Positions 1 through 11,266 of a DNA stretch of 64,000 nt are shown one piece after another. Origin of the DNA: Paramacrobiotus metropolitanus (Eukaryota > Tardigrada > Eutardigrada > Parachela > Macrobiotidae); contig NW_026570284.1 in the NCBI RefSeq assembly GCF_019649055.1, forward strand, positions 186,001 to 250,000, given 5' to 3'. The notes under the pieces were generated by a model, which saw nothing but the letters and a program-made list of their open reading frames with translations, was not told where the DNA came from and did not search any database. The stretch's first letter is position 1; the number at the start of each line of letters is the position of its first letter. The translations under genes were made by a program, and so were the position numbers.

Positions 1-1547
1 CACACCAATTCGTTCCAAAACAACGATGAGCAATAACATTGATTAACAAATTAAATTAAATTAAAATCCACCAAAGTAAGTCGAACATTCCGATGTGTAT
101 TTCAACTTCGCATGCAGCACTGACAACACTGGCAATACTTCACAGCTGATGATGCATTCTGGCACTGCATATTGTATTGTACACTGTACAATACAGTAAG
201 TACATAAATGATAAATACGATACAATCAATAAACAGTTATAAACTGATGAAAAACCAGAACTAATAACTATCGTTTCAAATCAAATACACATTTAAATGG
301 TACAGAACTGATGGTGAGAAGTGAGAACTACGCAAGAAGCTTAGAAGCTCACGAAAAAAAACAAAAACACCAAAATTAGCAGCGCGTTTTGCAAGTGCGT
401 TACCTCCTTTAATATTCCGTCTTGCACCCAGTTATCACGAACTGACTGAAAGCCTAGTACTGCATGTATTTAACACTCACTGCGTTGCCGAATGCCGGTT
501 GGCGGTAGAAGTGCAACACCAAGTAATGCAAGGCGGGAGACAAGTGTACTGTGTACAATAATTATTATATTTGTAGACTATCGAATGATAAGGATAATAA
601 ATTTTATGGATACGTTGTAGTGCAATTTTATTTTGTTACTCGATAGGTATAATAATTTATACAAATTATGTAAGATAAACAGGAATGTTGGCAGGATCAC
701 GTTGATTAATCCGTATCCGACAGACTGCAAACGAGGTATGGAACGCTTCTGTTCCTTGCAAACGGTAAGCCGGCAAAACAGGATTACCGTGACGGTCGAA
801 CTGTTCCTGTTATGCGCCTTAGTACCGGTATGTACAATACGGTACACGATAGTAGTCTAGTTGAATACTGTAGTCAGTATAGTGTACCATGTAACCCTCT
901 GGATCATACTGGTTCGTAACTGAAGTCGCTGGAATTGGTGTATCTAAAGGGGAATGATACTTGGGAATAAAAGTGCCGCTGACTGCGGAACGGGAACCGG
1001 AAGATGTGGATGGAAGCACCGTGGCAAACAACTGGAATTTGTGTTATCAGACTGCCCTTCGTACAAGTAAGTCCTTAATTTTGCCTTCTGGCATCAATAG
1101 TTTCGATACATTACACAAAACTGTCTGTGTCACTACTCACTACTGCAAGTACAGTAAATTATTTCAAACGCAAACGTAACGGTGCGCGTTAGCAGAATAC
1201 TGAATATTTTTTATACAGTTTTATAATTTTTTTGCAATTATTCACCACGCAAAGCGTTAAGTATTTCCTCTAGCTTCGTCCAGTGCGCTGTTAAAAATGT
1301 GCTGCTCTACTGACAAGTGAGCAGTGCAGAAGTTTTGAACCCAGTTAAAGTGGAAAATTAAGTACACTGCAAATACTCCACTGCTGTACACGCTATAGTT
1401 GGAGAGGTACATTCACAAAAAATAAAGTTTGTACCATTGTATGCCGAAATGGTATGACCTTTCTTTCATCGGCAACATGCAAATCTATCTATACAACTAC
1501 AAAAGAATAAGAAGGTGCACCTCCAGTGCCATAGTTGGACGAGCTGC
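1..1547. other. Intergenic, no gene assigned
   Basis: This is AT-rich sequence with scattered stops and no domain I recognise. The only stretch with coding-like composition is about 830-1042. It stays open on - (after a possible acceptor at about 1043) and on + (961 to a good GTAAGT-type donor near 1070). Neither reading resembles a known family and no partner exon was found, so I do not call a gene. Confidence 0.5.
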
Positions 1548-2830
1548 AGTACCTGGGCGCTCCACTTCATGATGCTGCCGTGGCGGGGACGCTCACCACT
1601 GCGACAGCACAAATTGCTCCAGTGGTGCGGCGACTGAAAGTGTTACCGGCTCATCACTCCCCGTACTTATTGAAATGCAGCATGGGACCGGTATTTTTAA
1701 AGAATGACGTATAAGTTACGCACTGCTCGGTGTTATCTGCAGAGAGGACTGCTGACTGAATTTGATTCGTGAATACCTATCGGCAATCATCAACGTGAAC
1801 ATTACCGACGTGAACTGGACGCAGGCATTATTTCCAGTTAAAGTCTTGCTGCAAGACCACCTAGCAGAAGGAGGCCTCGGAATCCCGAGTTTTGAGAAGC
1901 TTGCCCTTCTGGCCTTTCTGACCTCGGCTTACACAGTGACCCGGGTGGCAACCAAAATTACCGACTGCGACCCGGAAGTGTAATGCGGCAACGGCGAAGT
2001 CGAGTGACAGCGCATGACAGAAGTACGTTGATATTCTAACTGTGGAAGCCCAAAAATTTCCGAAAATGTGGGATGAACCAGTCATCCAAACTTCCTTGAG
2101 ACGCATGGCTGGATGCGCTACCAGCTGCATCCCTGCAGGGAAACCTCCTGAACGATTCTGCATTACGGATTGCTGTTGGCCTGCGCCGGAGAATGCCGAT
2201 CGCAACTCCGCATCGATGCATTTGCAATGAATGGGTGGACACAGGCTACCACAACCTCAGCTGCAAGAAAAGTCGGGGCCGGAAGTCAATCAACAGCATT
2301 CTGAACGCCACGCTTAAAAGAGCTTTCGCCTCAGCTAGTACCATTGAGACTGAACATGAGCCTGTGGGAATGTCGTGAACCAACGGTAAACGCCCGGACG
2401 GATTTATCTTAGTACTACGGGAACGACGCAAAATGTTAACATGGAACTTGACTCGTGTATGCACGATGGCGCCATCACATATCACAGCAACATCCAGGCA
2501 GGCCGGTGCCAGCAAAGGCAGAACGGAAGAAAACCGCGAAGTACCAGAACATAACGCATGACTAATTGTTTCGCGCGGCGGGGATTGAGAGATTTGAGAC
2601 AGTGTGACCTTTTAGACCCGAGACGTCTCGTATGTTCAGGAACTGGGCAAGAGATACGTCAGGATACAGGCGAGATACGTGCAAAAGAGATCTGCTTGAG
2701 AGGGATCAGCATCGAAATTCAACGGGGAAACGCGGCAATCATCCTGGGTACGGCACCAGCTTCGGCTAATTTAGATCAGATGCTGTGTAATTCCGCCTTT
2801 TTCCGCTGTTTGCTGATGCTATGTGGGTTT
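1548..2830 (+). mobile_element. Degenerate non-LTR retrotransposon, 3' part of the RT ORF
   Basis: This is a broken copy of the C-terminal half of a reverse transcriptase protein. From 1550 the reading runs YLGAPLHDAA, typical of the region after the RT palm. It resumes at about 1762 (NWTQALFPVK, then GGLGIPSFEKLALLAFLTSA at 1870-1935). A zinc-finger-like stretch CICNEWVDTGYHNLSC follows at 2212-2260, then NGKRPDG at about 2382 and RGISIEIQRGNAA near 2700. These blocks occur in this order in REL-type or related non-LTR elements. Several frame changes and stops separate them, so no intact protein is possible. The downstream blocks match the remnant at 8146-8600, which shows both come from one family. 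The family name and the function of the KRPDG part (restriction-like endonuclease) are inference. Confidence 0.75.
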
Positions 2831-4282
2831 CTGTTTTGAAATATTTATATGATTTAACTATCTGAACGTGGCAAATAAAAAAAACAATACGTACAGAAGG
2901 TGCACAGAATTTGTGTATGTCCCGGTCTAACCTAGGTCATACGATAGAATCTGATACGCTCAAGTTCTCAACCAAACGTGCATCAGCTATAGCTAAATGC
3001 CGCTCGATAACCCTGAATAAGTAGATTTGGACAAAATAATCATATTTAAAAGAAAAGCACAAAAAGTTATGAGAAAAAAATCAAAATTCTGACGTGCAAA
3101 ATGTACGCTGAGTTTACGCTTCGAGGAAAAGTGCGGGCATTGACAACTGTCAAAGAATTACGTATTTACGGTAGTATGACCGCGGTATGATTAAGGAAAT
3201 AAAATAAGTAATAATTATTGTAGTTTTCCATAGTTTATGGCTTTGTGCAGTCATCAGCCGCTAATATACTCGTTGCATTTGCGCGGGGTGTACTCATCAA
3301 TAATCTTTACTTACTTAATTAATTATCTGTACTTTTGTGCACACTGCTCAGCGAACGCGGAAAAACGCTTACGAATTTTACTCATGTTGAAATGGGCCAA
3401 TGCGCAGAAACGAATGGTGGCCGAAATGAATGGACACGATGTAGGGTCACTAGGCACAGCTGTCACATAGCAACCGATACCTTTCATACCACGAAAGTAT
3501 CAGATCTGTAAGCGCAAAACTGCCAAAATAATCTGAATGGAAATTTTGCGCTTCTAAAACGTTGGTAACGCGGTTTACAACTACAGTATTAGGCACTGGC
3601 AAGCATTCTTCATATTCTACGATGGATTACCAACAATCCTTTTTCATACTGGTAAGTGTCCTAAACGGTCTAAAGCAAAACTATCAAAATTTATCATTTA
3701 TGCTTTATACTTAATGCTCCGGCCACAACACTTCAAGTGCGGTGCGAAGACCTTCGCACAGTGCGAAGACGAAAAGTGCTTGCATGTGTGAGCGGAAAAT
3801 GTCCTGAACTTCTAACGGAGCCTTCGCATCGAACAAAAAGTGAGCGCCTTTCGAACTATTTTCTTGAACGAGTGCGAAGAGCGCCTTCGAACCATTTTTG
3901 GTGGGAGGAGATTTTCTTCCTCTTTCGAACTTGTGCGAAGGAATTGACCTATACCGAGAACCAGGTGTGATTGGGACTGTTTTTAAAAAAGAAAAAAAGC
4001 ACAAGTACTTGTGCAATTAATGCTTATTACGCAGTATTATGCATAAAAGGTCACGGTTTGCCAAAACCACAGTACGGTTACAATTAGTATAAATAGAAAA
4101 GCAAACTTCGTATACTGCCAGTGGATCTTGTGAGATGACTGGGATTTCATAATTTCCAGTGCCTCCTGTCTCAAGAGTCCTAACTCCTAACACATCAGTC
4201 ATTATATATCTTAGTCATATACTGTACTTCGTATCAACAAACAAATTTTTAATAAATTTACCATAATAAACCTTGGCGCAAC
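2831..4282. other. Intergenic, with GTGCGAAG repeat cluster
   Basis: No gene is seen. Between 3742 and 3940 the octamer GTGCGAAG or its complement recurs: 3742-3749, 3752-3759 inverted (forming a small hairpin), 3761-3768, a partial inverted copy near 3822, then 3872-3879 and 3933-3940. The rest is AT-rich and unremarkable. Confidence 0.5.
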
Positions 4283-4577
4283 ATGCCGCCTAAAGTACTT
4301 ACCGCTGAAGAGCAAAAGGTTGAAAAAACTTGATCGAAGCAGTATGAAATCATCCGGTTTTGTGGGATTGTGGCACCGAAAAATTCGGAGACCGGCAAAA
4401 GAAAGCGGCTGCATGGAAAAAAGTGGCCACTCTGGCGGGCAAGAAACGGTCTGTCAAACTTGTCAAAAAAAATTTGGGAAAGTCGGCCCTCCAGATTCCA
4501 CAACGCATACAAATATAAGCCGACAGGATCGGGCGGCAAAAGGAGGGGAACCCGAATTTATTTTTAAATTCTGTTGA
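4283..4577 (+). pseudogene. Broken MADF / Myb-SANT-like DNA-binding ORF
   Basis: The ATG at 4283 opens MPPKVLTAEEQKVEK. The reading then shifts by one base to LIEAV, a stop, NHPVLWDCGTEKFGDRQKKA (frame beginning at 4330), then AAWKKVATLAGKKRSVKLVK, before a stop near 4520. The spacing of LIE.V, HP.LWD, W..VA and the basic end is that of MADF or Myb/SANT-like domains (about 80 residues). One frameshift and one in-frame stop make it non-functional as a single reading. Such domains occur in insect transcription factors and in accessory proteins of PIF/Harbinger-type transposons. Given the surrounding mobile DNA, a transposon origin is more likely than a host gene. Confidence 0.5.
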
Positions 4578-5539
4578 CGGTGCTTCTCCCTAGTCGACAC
4601 CGAATTGCGATATCGTGCTAAGAACAACCGCTAGCCAAAATTATGCACACGAAATCGTTTACCAGTAAACCAAGGTGCAACAAGGATTTCTATGATCGAT
4701 AATATATTTAATTTTATGCAGCATCTGTACAAAAGGTATTCAGCTTGTACAGGTATTCAAAACTTAAACGTACAGTTGATGCTGACAGGTTGATACAACG
4801 TAAATGCATAGAATTATTTATAAGTACCGTACCTTATTGTTAACGCAAGCCGTTCTTCAGGACGAATAGGATATTTGTGAGCATGGCGGCGGGCCAGTCC
4901 ATTTTAGTGTGTTGGAAAAGGACGTAGACTGTCGAGCGGGATTACCGAAGTGATTGAAATGCCGCTAAAGATCGTGTTGACTGAGATCCTTTGAATATAG
5001 CAAACTCCCCATTTATGCCATTGATTAATATTAATGTCTCGCTCTCTCTCAGGAAGCTTTTGTGATAATTTCTTGGCGAAATGGCGCGAGATCAAATGCT
5101 ACCTTAGATATCAGAATGGTCAGCAACAAAGTTTTTTTTGGCAGAATGTTTGGGCGCATTTATCAGGGGCAGAATTCAATCCGGCTTCAACATATTATTA
5201 AGGATGATCTCATTATTCTAAGATTTTGGTTGGCTATAAAACTGAATCCAGAATGTGGTAGCTCTCGACCTAAATTCCCGTTAATTTTGAACGCATGACC
5301 TGCTCAAGCTGCTCTCAGTTTTGTTTTAAGTTCGATGAAGTGTAAGTGCTTTTGTTTTAGGTAAACTTTTTTTCTATCTTTTTCTTTGCTTCGCACTTCT
5401 CGCTTTTTTGGTGCTAGGAAAAGCTTCCAACTGCGAAGCAATACAGTCCAAAAATTCTGCATCGCACTTAAAATGTGGCTCTAGCATAAGGGAGTGCATT
5501 TGACCTTCTAAATGGCTTACATTTGCCGTCTAGCGGGTT
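4578..5539. other. Intergenic
   Basis: No coding or RNA feature is recognised. TTCGCAC/GTGCGAA-like words appear again at about 5388 and 5466, echoing the cluster at 3.7-3.9 kb. Confidence 0.4.
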
Positions 5540-6046
5540 ATTCACTACCGTTCAACTTTAAATTTGAATGTCTGCGAAGGCGTTCGATCACTAATCGAAA
5601 AAACAATGTTTAAACAGTAACATAGTATACTGATGAGAGGACCAGTGCAAAGGTTGACACAAAGGTTGACTGTTTTATATCGATGATCTGCAGGTGATAA
5701 GCTGTTGTGGTCAGCCTGCACTTCCTTGTTCCAGACGTTTTTATTGTAACACCACTTACTAAAACGGTTCAAGTTTAAACGTCGAATGAGCTAAAATAGT
5801 ACGACATTTAGAAATGCATATTTATTGTATCCAAAACAGTGCTTATAGAAACCAGCTGGCTTTCAATTAAAAATTTTTCTGACGAAACTCGTTCTCCAAA
5901 CTCGGAAACAGCGTTTGCCGCGAAAATTTATGAAACCGGGTTTCTCCAGAACGAATTTATTCAACACCTTGCCCATCCTGACGGTTGGCATGAGCTCGTT
6001 GTCTCACGCTATCGTCGTTGATATTTAAAGTTGAACGGTAGTGAAT
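5540..6046. mobile_element. 507-bp element with perfect 24-bp terminal inverted repeats
   Basis: The left end 5540-5563 begins ATTCACTACCGTTC. The right end 6023-6046 is its exact reverse complement over all 24 bases, and pairing stops outside and inside these limits. This is the form of a MITE or a deleted DNA transposon. The interior has no transposase; it contains only a 61-codon open stretch (5839-6021) that I do not recognise. Flanks are TT before and GATC after, so no clean target-site duplication is visible and the superfamily cannot be given. Confidence 0.65.
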
Positions 6047-6200
6047 GATCAAATATCGAATGCAAAAGAACAAAAATGTCAGAAATCACATCCGCGTCTA
6101 CACGACGCAACAGAACAGAATGGGGAAGAGAGAGAACATATGTAAAGCTGTACGTACGCAGTAGTAGAGCACACACTATACGCTATCCATACATGCCTAC
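6046..6200 (+). repeat. Direct repeat, copy A
   Basis: This stretch matches 7651-7800 in the same orientation with scattered substitutions and short indels. Both begin TGATCAAATATCGAATGCAA and continue through a conserved run around the CACGACGCAACAGAACA word. Copy A starts on the last base of the inverted-repeat element at 5540-6046. Confidence 0.8.
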
Positions 6201-7650
6201 GGTGGGAATCCGAGGTCCTCAGAGGACATCCGATGCTCGTGTCCTGACTCTACGGTGAATCGGCTATCTGTTGTGTAGGTTTCTCTGGCGTTGCGTCGAT
6301 TGTTGGGTGTAGACTGCAGGTTAGCAGATTAATGCTGAGCGATATGTTATCGTAACAAACGGTGATTACCGTAAGAAAAATAATTGTCGTAAGTCGTAAC
6401 AGCCAGCAACAGGGCGGTTGATGATCCGTTTCTGAACTTTCTTTAGCTCCCGTTCATAGGAATCCACTGATGGAGTGGTAGTAAGGAACATTAAGTAACT
6501 TCAAACATGAATCATCAAACAGTATACACGGGCACTGAACGTCTGCCGTCACGGAACGTGTGGTACGGAAAAAATAAGCCCGTACCACGTTCTTTTATCG
6601 AAAGGTGAAAGTACTGCCATCCGTTTTATATGGCCTTGTTTATAACGCATCTGCAGGAGCGTAACGCTATTATCGTAATCAATGTTGTGAGTCTGTGACG
6701 AAATCGGCTATCAGCTGCATCTGTCTGCTGCCTGCGTCACACCTATGCTGTATCCTGGTGTTGACCCAGACGCTATTGTTTGGTCATCGCTCTTTCAACT
6801 TATGCTTGGTCCATACTTCAGTTGTAAGAAAAAGCTGTACAACAAATCGTAGCCTTAAAATGGGAACTACGACTGCAACAATCGTAGTCGTAGTTTCCAG
6901 GATGTTGTAGCAATGTTGTTCAATTTTACTTTCTGCAGCACTTCCCGGCCATATTTCAACCGCAACAAAAATTTCAGACAACCCAGCAAAGACGCGATTG
7001 GCGGAGATAATCCCGCTTATTTTTATTAACAAGTGGAAGCAACATTTCAACAGATCCAGGTCGCACCAGGAAATTTGCAGTATTCTAGCGCGCAGCGCCA
7101 TTTTCTGCGTGATGAAAAGGTCAGCATTTCTGGAAATTCGGGCAGAAGTTTGGGGCACTGTTTTGTACAGCGCATAAAAAGTTTTAGAAATACGCATCTT
7201 ACTTGGTCGTGCCTTCTCTGCTGGATTTTTCGTTGGCAATCGCACGGAAGATGGATCCGTTGTCGATTGCAGTCGGGCTGCGTGCGTCGATGGTGGACAA
7301 TCCTTCATTAATCCCTGTGGGTTGCTTCGGACGTAATCCGAATTCCGACGTATCCGGAATTCTAAATTCTTGTCGGTTTTCCGCATGGTGCGAGGGTTCA
7401 TATGGTTGGGGTAGTCGCAAGGCTTGGCTTTTCTCCATCCCTACCACAATATTCGGGTCCGAGTTTCAGCAATATGAACATCATCAGATGAAATCACTGT
7501 CGTCAAAGGTCAAGTTCAAGTGCTCGTGTGGCACACGCTACTGCTTGTTACCATGCTAGAATCGTTCATGATCTGCTACCATGAAGGGAATATGCCCTGA
7601 AGCTGGCGTGCAGCCAAGCGACTGCGGCTTCGCATGCGGGAGAATGGAGA
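6201..7650. other. Unique region between the two direct repeats
   Basis: On the - strand 7401-6784 is open for 205 codons, the second-longest unassigned open frame of the window. The translation has no signal peptide or domain I recognise, and another - frame is open over 7199-7447. It could be the cargo of a repeat-flanked element or a chance frame. I do not call a gene. Confidence 0.3.
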
Positions 7651-7800
7651 TGATCAAATATCGAATGCAAAAGAGCAAAATATCAGAAATCACATCCGTC
7701 TACACGACGCAACAGAACACAATGGGGAAGAAAAAGAACATATGATAAGCTGTCGTACGCAGTAGTACAGCATACACTATACGCTACAGTATATCCCTAC
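7651..7800 (+). repeat. Direct repeat, copy B
   Basis: Second copy of the repeat at 6046-6200. The two copies enclose about 1.45 kb. The pair could be the diverged terminal repeats of a short element, or a local segmental duplication; no primer-binding site or RT sequence between them supports an LTR retrotransposon. Confidence 0.75.
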
Positions 7801-8145
7801 AGAGAACCGGACCCGATCCAGTCTTTATATGCAGCACCCAACACCACACCGATCAACGGCCTGGCAGTCTTTACGTTTTCAGAATACTCGCAGATTTCAG
7901 TTTTAACCGGATCCTTGTGTCATTGAATGATGTAATAATAGATTTTTTGTTCTTTTCGCCGTGTCTGTGTGGTTGCAGATCGGCAGGTGTACGCTTCGTT
8001 TTCCTTTACGTTATATTTGCGTAGACCACAGATCTAAATCATTACTTATTTTCAGGCCTAGGGTGAACTGATTAACTAGTTGCTTTTTTATTATCAACTT
8101 GTACAAGCCAATGCCATTTACGTTAAAACTTTAAATACCCAATAA

Positions 8146-8600
8146 TCAGAACAAGAAAAATAACTCTTCTAACTCTCGAGAACACCCGACCGTCCCCAGG
8201 ACAGAAGCCGCGTTTCCGCGCTGAATTTCCACACTTATACGTTGCCACAAATAATGAACAGCGCGCGCTTCTCCCGTATGTTCTTTGATACGCCGGCCGA
8301 CTTCATTGATGAACTGGTGGGTACTTTCGCTACAACTTCCCATAGTTTCGAGTGCCACTGGCTGGAAAAAATGCCGATCAGTGAGTTCGGAATATAGGTT
8401 CCGCTTCCGCACTTCCGCGTCTTCAGCAGCCGATCCCGCTGCTTCTGAACAGCCAGCTATATACGAAGTAGCGAATGTGTCACAAACTGTTACATCCCAT
8501 ATCAGAGGGAGGCCATTTCTCCATGGGAAGAGTGATAAGCCGTCTGGCCGCTTCCCGTCCAGTCTGCACATTCCGGGAGGCTCCAAGATTAACTAGTTTA
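8146..8600 (-). mobile_element. Non-LTR retrotransposon remnant, C-terminal segment
   Basis: A 146-codon frame on - (8586-8146) reads EPPGMCRLDGKRPDGLSLFP, LIWDVTVCDTFATSYIAG, then AGSAAEDAEVRK, QPVALETMG and QRISVEIQRGNAASVLGT before the stop. These conserved blocks form the C-terminus of the retrotransposon protein family also present, more decayed, at 1548-2830. The frame is open here but has no RT upstream. Traces of the preceding Cys/His region continue to about 8750 with stops. It is a 5'-truncated, dead copy; inverted orientation relative to the first copy indicates independent insertion or rearrangement. Confidence 0.75.
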
Positions 8601-8810
8601 TCCGTCGAAAGTCACCTGTGTGACTGTAACCACGGAAGTCAAACATGTGCATGTGTGAACTGTTCCACTCTTCTCCAAATTAGTCCATCATACTCATTCA
8701 ACGTTTTAAGAAAGGCCAACATTGCGATGCACGCAATCCGTGCATTACATTCGGTAGGTGGAAACAAACTTTCAATAAGGAAAAACGTAGTGGAGAGATG
8801 GCATTCTTAG

Positions 8811-11266
8811 TCGTTGCAAAAATTTCTAAAGCTGCTTCATATTTTTTGCTAAAAATGCTTGTCTATTAAAGTTTTTTTACGTTTTGTGTTCCAATTTTTC
8901 GTATAATTTGATTTTGTTTTACACTTTGGATTTCTTTGTAACAAAATGACTCTCTTAAGCCCGATTGTGCGCATGTCGAAATGGTCGGACACGAACATTT
9001 CCAGGGAAGCAAATATTGCATGAAGTTATTAAATTACCTTAAAGCGATTTTGGTGCGAGCAGTGGAGTACTTATGCTCGCGCGTCAGACAAGTTGAGAGA
9101 TTGCTCATTTTTGCCGATGCTCATTTCGTCCAGCATTCAATTTAGCCATCTCTGGGTCTGGCTTCCACACTAGGCAAGTTACAGTACCTTAGGTATCTTT
9201 TTCTTATGGTTTCTTGTGTTTTCTTACGGATTCGTAAGCTTTCTAGTATTTTCTCATAATTTTAATAATAGCCGAAGTTTTAATTTTTGGGTGAGAGGTG
9301 GAAGAGGAAGTGTATCAGTGACCAGTCGATATTCAACCTGGCCGAAGTAAAAGGCGGCCGAAAAATATTGTCCGAATTGTGCAAGGCCGAAATGGTCGGT
9401 GAGCGGGAGCTTACTTCGATCTAGTTCGATGTCTAAAATAATTGATCCGTGTCTAAAACAAAATGGCAGGTGGCCAAAATTTCAGACAGCTAACACACAT
9501 TGTGATAAAACCTTGGCCTGGTATGCGATGAACTTTATGTGGTCCTTGAACGTTCTTGATATCATAACTCAATTACTTCTCAACCAGACCCACGACACAG
9601 ATTGATCCAGATTCATCCAATCCTCCACAAGAGTAAAGCGAAGCTAAAATCTGTTTTTCAATCCTGGCTTGTGGTGATCTTCCTTGTTTTCTGACTCTGA
9701 TGCAACCGATACCCAAGCTAATCTGCAGAACTTCAAAATCTTAACAAAGGCCCGTCTAGCTGCAGTAAAAACACAATTTAATAGTAATCACTGGAATAGT
9801 TGAATGAACGAACCGCAATTTACATTTACAAAGGACCGCAATGAACCGCAATTTGTATAATGAACACCGCGCAACGTGCGGAAATAGCAGGCCAATGAAA
9901 TCATTTTCCGCCTCCGGCACCGTCGCAAACCGCAACTAAATACTAATGTTCGACCTCTAAAGCTGCATTGAAGCCGTCTAAGCCGAAAGCGGGCTGGAAG
10001 ATCAGTTTAACCGGACAGCATGAACCGAACCGTGTTGGCCATACCGATAGATTGAAGTCAGATTTTGGCTGGGTACAGTATTTCCAGCCGATAAGAGCTA
10101 GAAAGTTCATAAGTTTCGACGAAACCGTCAAGTTCGTTGGTTGATCAGTTGTTATTGTGTAAAATATAGGTTTCCGTGGGTTAGCTTGCACAAAAAAACG
10201 GAAATCTTCGTTGTTTAAGGGTTTCTACTTTTTCCTTTGCGAAACGTTTTTCTTAAATTTAAGTACTTACAAGTACTCGTAGGCTCGTAGCAAAGGAAGG
10301 TGATGCGCTGACAAATTAGCATAAACGCACGGATGTGCCAGCACTACAGTACTGTACTTACTTAACAAATGCACAAGAACAATTGTGTAGGTACTTGCTA
10401 GCTGTTAGTTGCCACTTGCTTGCTTGCTAAAACTCTGTTTTCTAACCTGGCTAAAATTTCGGTTAACTGCAGCTGTATTATCTTTTTAAATTAAGTAGTC
10501 TAACAAAAGACTGAACCGTTCCTTTTCCTGATCAGCTCTACATTCACTATCAATACTCGCTAAGCCTTGGCGGTCGACGGACGAGGCCAGTTTATTATGG
10601 CTGCTATGAATAAGTTTCCCTGACTCTCCTTTTTTCCCGAGATTTCTTTTAATAAGTATTATAAAGCAAAAATTTTTGAAAATTGTATCTAATCACGGGA
10701 CATGTATGTTAGGTAGGTACTAGGTAGCAGGTTTTTGGTCAGCCAGGGAAACTTGAAATAGTACTTTAATTTATCTTAAACGACATAAGTACTGTAACAT
10801 AAGCATATGATCGCATTATTGGCCTCTTTCCAGTTGCGACCATAGGATCGTTTAAATGGTGTGAAAAGATACAGGCTTGCGCGCCTGCTGCAGTTAAGAG
10901 TATGGTTTAAATCGCAATAAAGGCTGTTTTTTTAAGTACTTAATAAATGTTCTATCAGGTTTCAGCATCTTAATGATCTTATCGTTCTAAGCTGGGAAAA
11001 CCAAAACATCGGCTTGATATCGGTATCAAAACAGGTGTGTTGCAACGATACAGAACCGTTTGCGTTTGGTCTGTTGGACTGGTTTGTTTAGAATTAGGTA
11101 GCACCGTAGCAGACTAGCAGCTACGAGTAGCAGTAGGACTAGTTTCAGTTCTTTTAACTTTTTACTCATTTATCATTTATGATTTACTTGTGCTGTTTTG
11201 CACGTACCGTTCACACGTTAGAGCGACAAATTGCATTGTTTGGAAATCTTTTTTGATCTGTGTAAA
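8811..11266. other. Intergenic upstream of the chromodomain gene
   Basis: No gene, RNA or element is recognised. A short local repetition of ACCGCAATTTRCATTT-like words lies at about 9810-9870. The promoter of the chromodomain gene must lie in the right part, but no clear TATA box is evident. Confidence 0.4.

Noticed and set aside
819-1179. Candidate exons on both strands
   Set aside because: Both strands look equally coding-like, neither has a recognised family or partner exon, so no call is justified.
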